NCBI GenBank assembly: GCA_030374805.1
Contig: JARGSG010000035.1
Span: forward strand, 186,001 to 250,000
Direction of reading: 5' to 3'
DNA from: Gracilaria gracilis
Lineage: Eukaryota > Rhodophyta > Florideophyceae > Gracilariales > Gracilariaceae
Length of the DNA: 64,000 nt
In this document: positions 22,305 to 32,840 of the stretch, piece after piece
Numbering within the stretch: position 1 is the first letter of the stretch
How the letters are laid out: the number at the start of each line of letters is the position of its first letter
Program-made: the position numbers and the translations under genes
The notes under the pieces: model-generated
What the model was told of the DNA's origin: nothing
Database searches by the model: none
Seen by the model: the letters and a program-made list of their open reading frames with translations, nothing else

Positions 22305-25300
22305 TGTTTGTTCTGAATATTTGTTGAACATATTTCTTCACCAGTGACAAACTCTTCGTTTCAAAGAGCATTCCGATGCTTTTCTCCAACGCTTTCTGAA
22401 CTAAAGAACAGCAGTCCCTTTGCTCTGTCTCTCTCCATTTGGCATCAATGACAGGCACTGCCTGCTCAGCAGACGCCAAGCTGTACCCCACATATCTTAT
22501 ATTGGTTTAAAGGACGCATGGTTGGTATACTTCTTTTAACTTCAAAGTTGCTGGATGTGGAAACGTTTCCTCAACGTAATCAACGATCTTTCTTCCAATC
22601 TTAATCTCTTCGTCCCTGGTGGCGCCCAGAACTTGTACAAGAACTGAGTCTGTTTCTCCGTACACCACAGTGGCGCCGGTTTGCTCCCGGAGATCTTGTT
22701 CCACATCTCGAGCGACATCTCCGAAGCAATCACGATCTCATTGTACTATCGCGTCATCAAGGCTAGCGCAGGGCATTCTTACAGAGAGATTTGCCAATGT
22801 GTACCCGTATTTTACATTTTCAGTCATGTGGAAGCCAAACTGTCTAGCATTGAGCAAATTGACAAGCGTTTTATCGTTCGCCTCCTTCATTTCTTTTTTG
22901 ACTCTTATTCTAGTTTCAAGAATCTCTTCGAGAAGTTAAGGGAGGATCCCTCTCCGTACTGAAGACTGTACAAACATCTCTGCATTTGAGGAAATGAAGA
23001 CTTTTTATCGAAACGGGGTAGGGAGCTCGGATTCTGGGGGAGGTTCGTAGTTTCGCTAAACGTCGATTCGGTGGCTTTTTACCCAAGTCAAAATTCTGTT
23101 TATGTTCTCCATCATTGTGCTGAAAATCGAGAACAATTACATGATCAACGTAGAGAGCATATTGAGGTTCCATAACTAATGACAAAGCTTCCATAGCAGT
23201 TTGTTTGAAAACCTCTTCCCGCTGAGTCGCAAGTAGCACAAAGTTCCGAGTAATTTCCACTCGTCTTCTCATACCTTAAACCTGGTATTGGCTGCCTCAT
23301 GTCAAAACGCTCATGAAATCGATTCCAAGCATACGAACAAGCCTACCAGCTCGACTCATTACATTAAGCTTATCAACAATTGCAACTTCAAGATAAACGA
23401 GTCGTAAAAGATTCGATATAGCATTACAGAACTGGTTATCTCTGGTGAACCACTCCTCCAAGTATTTGTTTTCATGTCGAGGGAAGTTTGTGTTTAATAA
23501 CTCTGCCGCTACCGTCTCTTTGGAGTAAGTTGGCAGTTTCACCTGTTCCCGAACAACTCTCTATAGGCTAATAACATTATTCCTGTTATCTTGACATCTG
23601 CCTTCTTCCGTCGATAGTAGGCCGCAGCAAGATTGTCTACTTTTTGTTCTTGATTTCTGGATGTGTGAAATGGTTCTTTTAGCCAAGGCGATGCAAATTT
23701 TGAAAAGGCATGGCCTATTGCCAGGGTTCGTTCAAGAATATATCCAATCGACGAGGTGCTGGATTTCAAAACCGACAATAAGATCTGGATCGTACGTCCT
23801 TATATGACTTGCAAACTTATCAAACATTAAAGCTTCTGAGTCCCGAGATTGAATGCGTCGAGAAGGACCGAGTGCTTTTAGACGATTCAGAACAAATGTC
23901 ACTGCTTCATATTCCCTTGCTATTGGAAAGATATCATCGGCCTTCGTAACAGTACAAACGGCCAGAGCCCCATTTCGGGCTGGTTTAGGTAGTTTATCAC
24001 CATAGCTTGAAGCGAGAACCTAAATGTTGCGAAGGATAATCACGAAAATGCTTCCTGATTAGTGCGGCAATGTCACGGCGATAGTTTTCTGTCCCTCACA
24101 ATCGCTCTGATGCAGCATGATTTGCTCACTGAAGCTCTAAAACTGCTGCGTACCTCAATTGGTATGACTGTGAAGTTCTGATGCGTGTTGAGAAGCTGTG
24201 ACGCAGAAGCAGTACGATTCCTTCTTTTAGAGTCTAGTCTGGGATCCGCAGGTCGCCCAAAGATGTCAGAGTATTTTCTGTTTGGTTATTCTTTTCCTAT
24301 CAGAGAATTCAGGTTCTCAGGTTAGTATCACACTCGATTATAAACGCCCCGCTTTTTTCTGAAACGCATGAAGGACTTACTTTCAGTACTATGGGACTGA
24401 CAGTAGGCGGTGGATTGGCAAGCCTCATCGTATTTTGGTGACGGGGGTCTGTTGAATTCTAAAGAGTTCTTTTGCTCTTTTAGCGGGGTTATCATTTCAG
24501 AATCTTCCCGATGGGCAGATGGAAGTTTTCTCGTAGAATCTTCACCATCGCTCATGACCTTGGCCAAGATTTTGTTGTCCCGACTAGCACCACCACTTTA
24601 GAAATTGGGTTGAGTCCATGCGAGTTGCTGCCATGAAGTTCTGGGGTTGTTCTTCGTAATCTGTCGGCCAGCGAAATCAATGCCAACCTCACGCTGAAGT
24701 CTGGAACGATTGGCATTGTTTGTTCTCGAACGAGTGCGATTTAGAGCTCTGAAAGTTAAGGTTTTTTTAGCTGCACAGACGATATAGTGAAAGAACCCTA
24801 TGGGCGGTGGAATGTATTTCCCTATGCTTGAAGGAAACGGAAAGTATTTTCTGGCACCTGCTCTCCTAACAGGAATTCTTCAACTGGCGTACACAGAGTC
24901 AGTCTTTAGTTCGTTTTCCTGTTTTCCGTAGAATGGCGTCTGGTACTTGATGGGAAACGCGTGAGATAAAAGAGAAATTTGATGGTTCTCTTTAACCTTC
25001 GAAGGTCTTGCTGAAGGTCGAAGAATATGATGGACCTCAGAACTTTCGTAAAGTTTACTTTTTTCTTATTCCGGCTGATTGCCACGGTGACTATATACTT
25101 GAGTGCCATCACGGTCCCGGACAGCTTCCAGACTGCAAGAATTTGGACCTCGCTCGCTTCTCTCCGTGTCATCGTCGAAAGAAGCGATTTCAACATCATG
25201 AGCGATGTCAAGCTTGCTTGGAGATGCTTTCCAAGGATGTCGGATTCGAACCGTCTTGCCTTTCTTTGGTTGTCCCTCTTCAAGGATATGCTAAGAGTTT

Positions 25301-26797
25301 TTTACTACGACTTTCCGGGCATCAGCCCAATAATCAGCCCTTGCAGCTTGATAAGAGTTTGCCACGACAATGCTGTTCGGCCCGTAATCCCTAACATCCT
25401 TGGTGAGTGTTCGATTCGTTGATGTGGGCTGTTCTTCTTGTCCAGGACTGCGAATAATTAGTTCAAGAGATTCGGATTCAGTACAAGCCGCAATATCCGC
25501 CCATGTTTGCTGTACAGCATGATGCTCGTCCGAGTCTTCTTGTTCATCATCTCCGTAAACCAACTCGTCTTGCACATGAATGCCAAAATCATCGTAGTTT
25601 AAATCATCTTTAAAGTGAACAGGTATCATCTTCATCCGCCTGAACTGAGCTCGAAGCGTCAAGATATTTTAGAACAACATCGAACTGTTCCTCGAGAGAG
25701 TCCACCTCAGCCGTGATTTGTTCTGGTTCCTCAGGAGTCGAACGTAATTCTTGTGGTGAAAAGCCAATTGGTTTCTTTAGCCCCTCGTTTAGTTGTTCCT
25801 TCATAAAATCATCAGTTAAATGAGCACTATCTATTAGAGTTCTATCTCGCGGTTTTTTTTATTTGAAAACATTCCAGTTCGCAATCTTTCTTCCTCCCAT
25901 AGCACTGCAAGTGTGCTGGACGTGAAGTTGAAAGCCTCCTGATTCTCAGAAACAGCATTAATAATCTGTGAGTGAATTTCATTCAATGCCAAGGTGCATG
26001 TTGACCGTTTCGGTACTCTGAAAGGCCAGGACATCTTGACGTTTTTGTCCTGAAACCCACCGTAGAATAACCTCTTTCAAAAGCTATCATAATGCTCCAA
26101 TGCATTGGCATGTGGCGGTGCCACAGGTAGAGGGGAGCAAATCCAAACTTGAAACAAGCATTTATAATCCATACCAGCCAAAGAAAGTCGGAAAGAAACT
26201 GTAACACAAAACGGTATATGTGCACCATATGGGAGCGGATGATGTCTGATCAGGTGTTCAGGTAGCGCTTCTTGTGAGATAATTGTTGCAATGCGTTCAA
26301 CAGTGGTGGGGAGGTATACAAATACTTCTGCAAATGAAATGGGACTAGGTTGATAACCATATATGTTACCTTTCAACACAGGTTTCATGTCCGCGATGAA
26401 AGGCTTATTGTTCCCATCTGGGGATTACGAAGCCCGAAGCACCGCTTCTAAAGCAATGTGCAGCTACCGAGTGTAGGCCAGCAACGAAGATGAGTTGACT
26501 TTCGGTATTTGAAGATATATATGGTCGAACGCCGTGTACATGCAGACACGCACGTTGTTCTGCTGGGGTACTGCCAAAAACACGGATGACAGAAAGCCTA
26601 TCAGATGAGGTGTTTTATGTTATTCGCGGCGCTTGGAATGTTGTAGAAGAAGAATATTTGTGAAGAGGGTCCTCATAGTAGTTACTAGTGATGCATCCAG
26701 TGAGTGATTCATTGGGATTTTGCTCTTCGTATTCGCTGTTCCATTGAAGAAAGCGTGTTAAAGCGGGACGTAACTTTGAGAGAACAAAACCAAACAT
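22290..26797 (-). pseudogene. REV3: REV3 (DNA polymerase zeta catalytic subunit) pseudogene
   Basis: Read on the minus strand, the order of a REV3 protein can be followed. Near 26620-26530 comes RVFGSTPAEQRACLHVHGV (N-terminal fold). Then comes YGAHIPFCVTVSF with LAGMDYK (about 26240-26150), KRSTCTLALNEIHSQI with LWEEER (26000-25880), and a long acidic low-complexity insert. The exonuclease-like SIGYILERTLAIG (near 23740), the strand MLGIDFMSVLT (near 23310), VMEPQ and VIVLDFQ (motif A, its SLYPS part lost), the helix ENVKYGYTLANLSVRMPC (motif B) and VVYGETDSVLV (motif C, near 22655) follow. The last recognisable piece, YVGYSLAS to KKYVQQIF, ends near 22300, so the C-terminal zinc and iron-sulfur modules are absent. 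Many stops and frameshifts. Confidence 0.85.
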
Positions 26798-26889
26798 AGA
26801 ATACTCTTCTTGATCTTCACATAGGACTCTTCATGACTTCTTTTTTTCCTCGACAGTCTGCTGGGAAGCATTTCGGCTACTGGGAACAT

Positions 26890-28640
26890 CTAGTGGCTTC
26901 TATCCTCCCCGGCTGACCTGGGTATCACGCAAACCTTATTGACAGCTACGAGGGTGGTAAATCTTCCGATTTTTCGAAGAGTTCCCTCCATTTCTCTTAC
27001 AACTGCGTTTTCACGTCCACCCTCTCCTTCTTTCTCCAACAAACTCAAAGAAAAATTGTGCGTCAGAACCCGTATCTGCATGTTCTTTGGTTTTCAAATA
27101 CTCTGCACTCTCTTCATGAAGTTCGTCGCCACCAACTTTGCTCTCGTTTTTCTCAACTGCAAGTTCAACGGGAAAAGTATGAGGTTCATGATAGGAGTTT
27201 TTATCAGGCCTTAGGTTTCGATCTTCTACCATCTCACCCACAGGAGCAACACCAGCCCTCTAGCAGGCACTACATTGAAAACAGCATCGCACAGCTTTCT
27301 TCACTCCACTGCCAATGAGCTTACACGGCTTTACCATTCCGCGACCAATCTTGCTGTGGCGTCATCTATTCTCTGCTTCATCGATAGCTTCTAAATCTCT
27401 GCCTGTACGGGAGACCATCGAAGCTCTGTGGCCCTGTTTTCTAAACGCAAGCAATAATCACTGTATATATTCGAGCGCTCAGGAGCCTCACTTCGTTTGT
27501 TCATAGCCAGCATATGTCCCTCCTCCTGTGTTTCTGAAACAGGAGCTCCTTTAGGTTTGGAGGTATTCAAGACTAAAGAGTTGAGATTTGAATGTTTAGG
27601 CATAGACAGTTTTCGTGAATTCGCCAGGAGTTGCGGAGAGACGGATACAATTCGCCTCAATATCGCTGTTGTGCGCGGCAGTGGAAAACAACAGGAATGC
27701 GTTCTGTGACAGCTGAAAAAGCTTTTGGTACTACTCTCTGGTTACCCAAAACGCTCACACAGACAAGCGTCCATGACACCCCTTGCCTAAACCAGATGAT
27801 CTAATTCGACGTATTTCGAAATAATTGATCGCTGTGCGGCTTGGTTGTTCAGTATCAACGATACCCAATACTGCATGAACACGAAGCACACCTTACGTAT
27901 TATTCTCGAGGCTCGCCGAAGCCCGCTGGTGTTTTCTTCATTGCTTTACAAAAGTGCGCTATTTTTGTTCTCCTCTAGTGTAGAAGAGATTCAACTGGTC
28001 TCTTTCTTTATCCCAAGAACTCTCAACGATTTAGATTTTGAAATTGCGATATCAGAAGAAGCAACGCCAATTATACTTCGAATGGTGTGTGAGACCCTAA
28101 CGAACATCTCACTTAGAACAATTTCAGATCTCTGATCATCACGCATTCCTCTTTTGAAGCGTAAATTTAAATCGCATACAAGGCTCTAAGAGAACGGCCC
28201 CGATGTAGAAGAGGCTGCAAGAGCAAAGAACGAAGAATCGAGGCCTCAAAGAAAGTATGCAAAGTCTTTCCCCATTCTGAATAATTTTCATCACTTTCTT
28301 CTCCGATGCGAGTGTACCTTTCCCCTCTAAGAGGTTGTCAAGGAAATTTCTTGTCTACATAATCGCTAAATGGCCCGATAGAGTGTTGGCCTTTCTTTCT
28401 AAAGAGCATTTCTTTGAACAGAAACGTTCCACACCCATTTGAGGCTAAACTAATGCTCTGATAAAGTAGAGAGATAGAGATAGACTTTCCGATCTGCGGC
28501 TGGTCGTACGTCAATAGATATGATTGTGAATCTATTATTACCAGAACGCTTGCTTGTTGAAGAACAGGTGAAGTGGAGATATGGGAGAGGAGCCAAACCG
28601 AAGTACACGGCGCGACACTGCACGGCACAGCCATGCAAGC
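26890..28640 (-). pseudogene. unidentified decayed coding sequence(s)
   Basis: Several minus-strand open pieces look protein-like: 28634-28338 (with YDQPQIGKSISISLLY and GPFSDYVDKKF), 27660-27391 (with CLRLENRATELRWSPVQAEI) and 27241-27011 (acidic). They lie in different frames. I could not assign a family. They may be one broken gene upstream of, and in the same direction as, the REV3 relic, or REV3-adjacent spacer. Confidence 0.35.
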
Positions 28641-29045
28641 AGAAGCTGCTGAGGATCAATCGTGGGCACAGCCCACGACTGCCCCTCTTCCTCCACGGCA
28701 CAGCCATGTGTGCAGCCGCTGCAAATTTGCAATCGTGGCACAGCCCACGACTGGTCTCCTACTTATACGACTGTACCGTGCAATCAAAAGTTGCGGAGTT
28801 GCAATCGTAGAAACAGCCCACAACTGCTCTCCTACTTGCACGGCCGCATCAAGCAATCAGCTTTTGCAGAGCTGCAATCTGGGGCACACCCCACGATTTC
28901 TCTTCTACTTGCACGGCTGAGCCCTGCAAGTAGCCACTACATAGCTGCCATTTTAGGTACAGCCGAACACTGCTCCTCTACTTTTACATCGCATTTGTGC
29001 GAACAGCCGCTGGGAAGGTACATAGTTGGGCACAGCCCATGGTTG
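28588..29045. repeat. tandem array of ~73-bp units with a palindrome
   Basis: Units start near 28661, 28734, 28806, 28879, 28952 and 29026 (spacings 72-74), with a weaker unit before them. Each begins with a variant of CGTGGGCACAGCCCACG, a 7-bp stem with a 3-base loop, followed by a CTCCTACTTGCACGG-like part and a GCTGCAAT end. Later units are diverged and the stem decays. The plus-strand ORF over the array (28662-29063) is a consequence of the periodicity (73 is not a multiple of 3). Confidence 0.85.
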
Positions 29046-29315
29046 AACCTTCACAATAAATAGAAGAGAAATATGCCTTTGTAATCGATTGTTTCGCCTG
29101 GCATGAGGCTTCCAGGCAACATCATTAAATCCTTGCTACTGCATCCGGAGTCTGGAAAATGAATTTGGACTGTGTACCGCTAAACGGAAATATCGATAAC
29201 CACCTAGTCATTTATAACTGTACACGTCGATCGCTTCCAACTTTTTCTGTGTCGTTGTTCAATCGCTCTTTGATCGCCTTTTTTTTGGTAGAGACGGCAC
29301 TTTTCATATGCAATC

Positions 29316-30528
29316 ATGACTACGAGCTCTACTCCTGCAAGTCCGAATATACTCGAGAATCCTTCGGACCATCTCATCTCAGTACAGAATATACTAAGTG
29401 AGTCCTTCTGTAAATTTACACTAAGGAATCGGGAAAAGATTAGGACACTTTTGTATCCATCCGCCAAACAGCTCAAAATGACAGACCTCATCAATGTCTC
29501 ACCCAAGACGACAGAGCTTCTTATGCACCTATTAGTGCAATCGTGCCGATATAAAACTATCACTGCTCTTAAAGTCGACACATTCGGCGAGTACGTTCAA
29601 GAACTGCGGCTACTATATACGAGGAACATGGTCACAAAGAAACCTGGCACTGCGCTGTTTCTAGGAATGTGGCTTCTGGTAATTCATTGATAGGAATCCT
29701 GGACTTTGAACGCTTTCGTAGGGCTTATCATGTGAATTTCGCTAGGTTTCGTAGTATTAAGCTAAAAGCGAGAGCAATGACAGCCGAAATTGTTTGCGAC
29801 CACGCCGAAAGATACTGGTTCGGTTCCGCTTTTACAGATATAATGGATATCATTTTCCATTCTATCTCTGTTCTTGCTCCTTAATTGGGGTTCAGATATG
29901 ATGAAATCGCCAAATTGCAGATGAAACATGTATATATCGGACGGCAAACTGCAACAATCACGCTTCCTATTACAATAAAAAACTCTACGGTAGAACTTGA
30001 TTACAAGATATCTGACTGGGATGAGAAGACGCAGTTATGCCACTCGTTTTATATGGATCCATTTATTGCTATTGAAATATGGCTTTTAATTAGAGGAAAA
30101 GAAGATTGATACCTTTTCCCGGATATGGTAGAAACAAGAAGAAGAAAAAACTTGTTTTTGAGAAAGCGTTGAGCTCTAAGAAGTTTGTCTCTCTTATGCG
30201 TATTCGACTACAGGATATTGGAGTAGGATATATAGATGTTCTTGCGTTTACAGGCCATTTTTTTAAACGAGGGTGTGTGCAACTGCACAGATCTCTTGGA
30301 TATATGGATGAGTATATGATGCGAAAACTTGACATGCTGGGCCCGAATGCCTATGACAACTACTGCGCAGCCTACAACGCGGATGCACCTCGAGAGCTGC
30401 CCAGATTTTACAGTTGGCAGCATATTTTGCATCACTCACAATCTTTATCTGGTAAGGCAGACGGGGGCAATAACGAAAGAGAGTACGAAAAGTTGGAAAA
30501 GAAGGTTTGGGATATTGTTACACAGTAA
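29316..30528 (+). pseudogene. Crypton-type tyrosine recombinase 1
   Basis: It starts ATGACTACGAGC at 29316. The N-terminal 124 codons resemble a core-binding domain. After a frame change, LGFRYDEIAKL carries the first catalytic Arg. After a second frame change (near 30100), GHFFKRGCVQL carries the HxxR box (His present, Arg displaced by one) and MLGPNAYDNYCAAYN carries the nucleophile Tyr. Frames: 29316-29690, 29669-30109 with a TAA at 29882, then 30106-30528. The relative at 59650-60490 aligns over the whole catalytic half. Cryptons have no inverted repeats, so the element ends are not defined. Alternative: DIRS-like, but no RT is nearby. Confidence 0.8.
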
Positions 30529-30574
30529 AACTGTCGAGAACGCCCGACCTACGAATGGTGTCAATTATGTTTGT

Positions 30575-31515
30575 GTTTCTCAGGGGAGCCGTACCATTCT
30601 GGTCTAAGGAATTGTTTGCACGATGGAATTCCACCAGAGCAGGAGGATTGTTTTCCCGAATCGATGTATAACGAAGACATCTTTTCTCTATTCATATCGC
30701 TGAGGTTGGGCGCAACTGCCTTTCTAGCGTATCTCAGGTAATTTCGGAGCACAGGTTGAGTAATAAACTCTAGAGATGCAGACGGGTATTCAACCATCTC
30801 GTTCCCATTTCTTTCACCATTCTCGGAATCGTCATCCTTATCTCCAACCATTTGTCGCTGCGACTTAATTTGCGAACGGACCACAAATTTTCCATTGTTT
30901 CATCTTTTGAGTCTAATGTATCTTGTACGATGCCAGAAAGTCAAGATTAGATACGATTGGCTCTGTCAAGCCCGCATTCTAGTCCACATTGTCGTAAAAA
31001 GACAGCGATGGATCATCTCGTCCCTTCAGTAGATATGCAGCTGCAAAGACAGAGCATCTGGCCTAAATGGTAGTAACGATGCCGTTCTTCGACACAAAAT
31101 TTCACAGTTGTTCCATTGCTACATGAATTGAAATACGATCAGTTTCATTCATCTTTTGGAATTCTTCAATGTAACAAACACCTTTATCTATCAGCCACCA
31201 CCCACGCCCTTCCTTCGAGAGTCCATTCTGTGGTTACCGGATCTTTATGAAAGACAGAAGTGAGACCAAAAGCAGATTCACCCTTTCTCGTCGTTTACAC
31301 TGCTCGATTAGTAGTCCTCTCCACATATTTGGCGAACTGAGACTTTGCGGTTCCTAGATCTCCAAGAAACAAACAGTCAATATTACCTCGAATGCGATGC
31401 TTCTCTCCAATTTCCTTTGGTTACCCACCGAGTAGTGCTAGGACTAATGCAAGCTTGATGTTTGAATGGCCGTAAATACTTGGCGTAATCGCTGCAATAA
31501 CACTCATATCCAGCC
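30575..31515 (-). pseudogene. MCM2: MCM2 helicase fragment
   Basis: Minus-strand frames follow the AAA+ part of MCM2. ITPSIYGHSNIKLALVLALLGG lies near 31490. Walker A follows as [10 protein letters not shown] (Pro changed to Leu), then [13 protein letters not shown] and Walker [13 protein letters not shown] (normally CLIDEFDKM). [29 protein letters not shown] and LTEPIVSNLD (the Arg finger SRFD is lost) come next. The last frame, 30884-30561, gives LRNYLRYARKAVAPNLSDMN and a GGIPS-like end. DPS-F-NVD and LTEPI fit MCM2 rather than other MCMs. N- and C-terminal parts are missing. Frames are broken repeatedly. Confidence 0.85.
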
Positions 31516-31639
31516 ACGGGTTAGAGGGTCGGAGGGAACTCCCAGAGGTGGAGTCAGCCTCAGCCTCCATGTCCTTGATAGCCTTGTCTACGCCCTGACG
31601 TGCTTTCTAGGGTGGAGTAATTGGCAGAGTTTGTGCGGT

Positions 31640-32075
31640 TGGTGTTGACACATTTAATGTTTTCATGAGACAAAACGTTGTTAATACACTTCTTTCCACT
31701 CCAACGGCTCTTTTTAATGATCTGCTTGGAATTATGAGCGCTCTCCACCTGCTCACGAAGTAAGAAGATATGGAGGGCCTTTCGATCTCGAACCATACAC
31801 CTCTTGCGCTAAGAGAAAGAGGCATGCCGTGCAAGATACCATAAAAACGCATAAAAATCATTTACCATCGTTGAAATCATCAGCGATGATATTGTCGACG
31901 TTAATGACAATGACCTTCCAATCTATCTCACCCTCATCGGTCATACCAAGGACGCCCAATAGCTTGACCCGCATAATTTTGCCAATGGGGCCAACATTGC
32001 CACCAATCTCGCAATAATTCCATATGTCTAAAAGACTAACGTGTCCAAGGGCGGCCGCTTCTCTATGCACCTACG
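31640..32075 (-). pseudogene. inorganic pyrophosphatase fragment
   Basis: The minus-strand piece 32070-31858 gives CEIGGNVGPIGKIMRVKLLG and DEGEIDWKVIVINVD, the central strand set of family I soluble pyrophosphatases, including the D-x-x-E-x-D-W-K part with metal-binding Asp residues. The preceding DGDNDPLD motif is mostly destroyed. A following frame (GILHGMPLSLSARGVWFEI) corresponds to the C-terminal helix region. The N-terminal third is absent. It lies directly upstream of, and on the same strand as, the MCM2 relic. Confidence 0.75.
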
Positions 32076-32489
32076 CAAGGTCCTACATTTTTGGGGGAAG
32101 TAACAGTAGTTCATGAAAACAAGTCAGCATTCCTTTGTCCCAAAGCATTTGCTCAGAGGCAATGAACTTCCAGTGCGCTCATGTTACTGATGAAAGCCCG
32201 ACAAGGCCACATCCTACGACAGGGGGATGATGTCAAACAAATCCAGATCGCGCGCCTCAACTGAAACCAATTTTGCTAGCTGTTTTATCTTTTAATAGGC
32301 CGGATTTTGCCCTGATTTATGCCACTGAACATCAGAGTAGCCCCGCATAAGATCTCTTCTACTCTTCACTGTATCAAAGAAGTGTACTGGGTGGGATCTT
32401 CCATGGTCTCCAAAGCGCCAAATTGGAATCAGTTCTTTGACCGATTTCGTCAGCCCAGGAATAAACTGGCGAGTTCTACCCTTACCTAT

Positions 32490-32840
32490 CCCCATGCTTC
32501 TACGGAGAGGAATTTTCTTCTCCAAAATTTTTTGGAGAGCTACGGAGAGTTTGGCCCGTCTCTCCTTGAGACGGCCCGTTTGTCCTGGAGCCATGGAGAG
32601 CTCTCCATGGCAAGACGAGGCCTCTCCGTGACAAGGAGAGACCTCTCCATAGCATGGAGAAACCTCTTCAAAGCATGGAGAAATCTCTCCGAAGCATGAA
32701 GAGGCCTCTCCAAAGCATGGAGAGCTAGCTCTACATAGCAGCAAATACCCTCTCCGTCGGAGTGTAAGCCGTTAAAAGTTGCGCGCGCAAAACTGGCCCT
32801 TGGAATTGTCTGGCATCTACTTCTGTTTGCCTTCGGCGCC
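32490..32840. repeat. left TIR with palindromic ~21-bp subrepeats
   Basis: After a unique 60-base end with the palindrome CCAAAATTTTTTGG, the arm holds about seven units of ~21 bp, each pairing GGAGAG with CTCTCC around CATGG or CATGCT (32590-32730). The inner part to about 32840 (with a TGCGCGCGCAAAACTGGCC-like block) matches 38760-38830 inverted. Confidence 0.85.

Noticed and set aside
25225-25255. Minus-strand GGTTCGAATCC looks like a tRNA internal B box
   Set aside because: It lies inside the REV3 relic, the T-stem has a mismatch, and no acceptor stem or A box is found at the right distance.
28588-29045. Regular repeats resembling a CRISPR array
   Set aside because: The whole unit is repeated and diverges gradually, there are no unique spacers or cas genes, and the host is eukaryotic.
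22290-32075. Integrated giant-virus segment (polymerase B, MCM, RING, kinase)
   Set aside because: The polymerase shows REV3-specific motifs and the helicase MCM2-specific motifs of cellular type, and no capsid or packaging ATPase gene is present.
32292-32744. Minus-strand 150-codon ORF with SCFGE/SPCYGE repeats
   Set aside because: It is the translation of the 21-bp TIR subrepeats; 21 being a multiple of three keeps it open. Same for 38888-39232.
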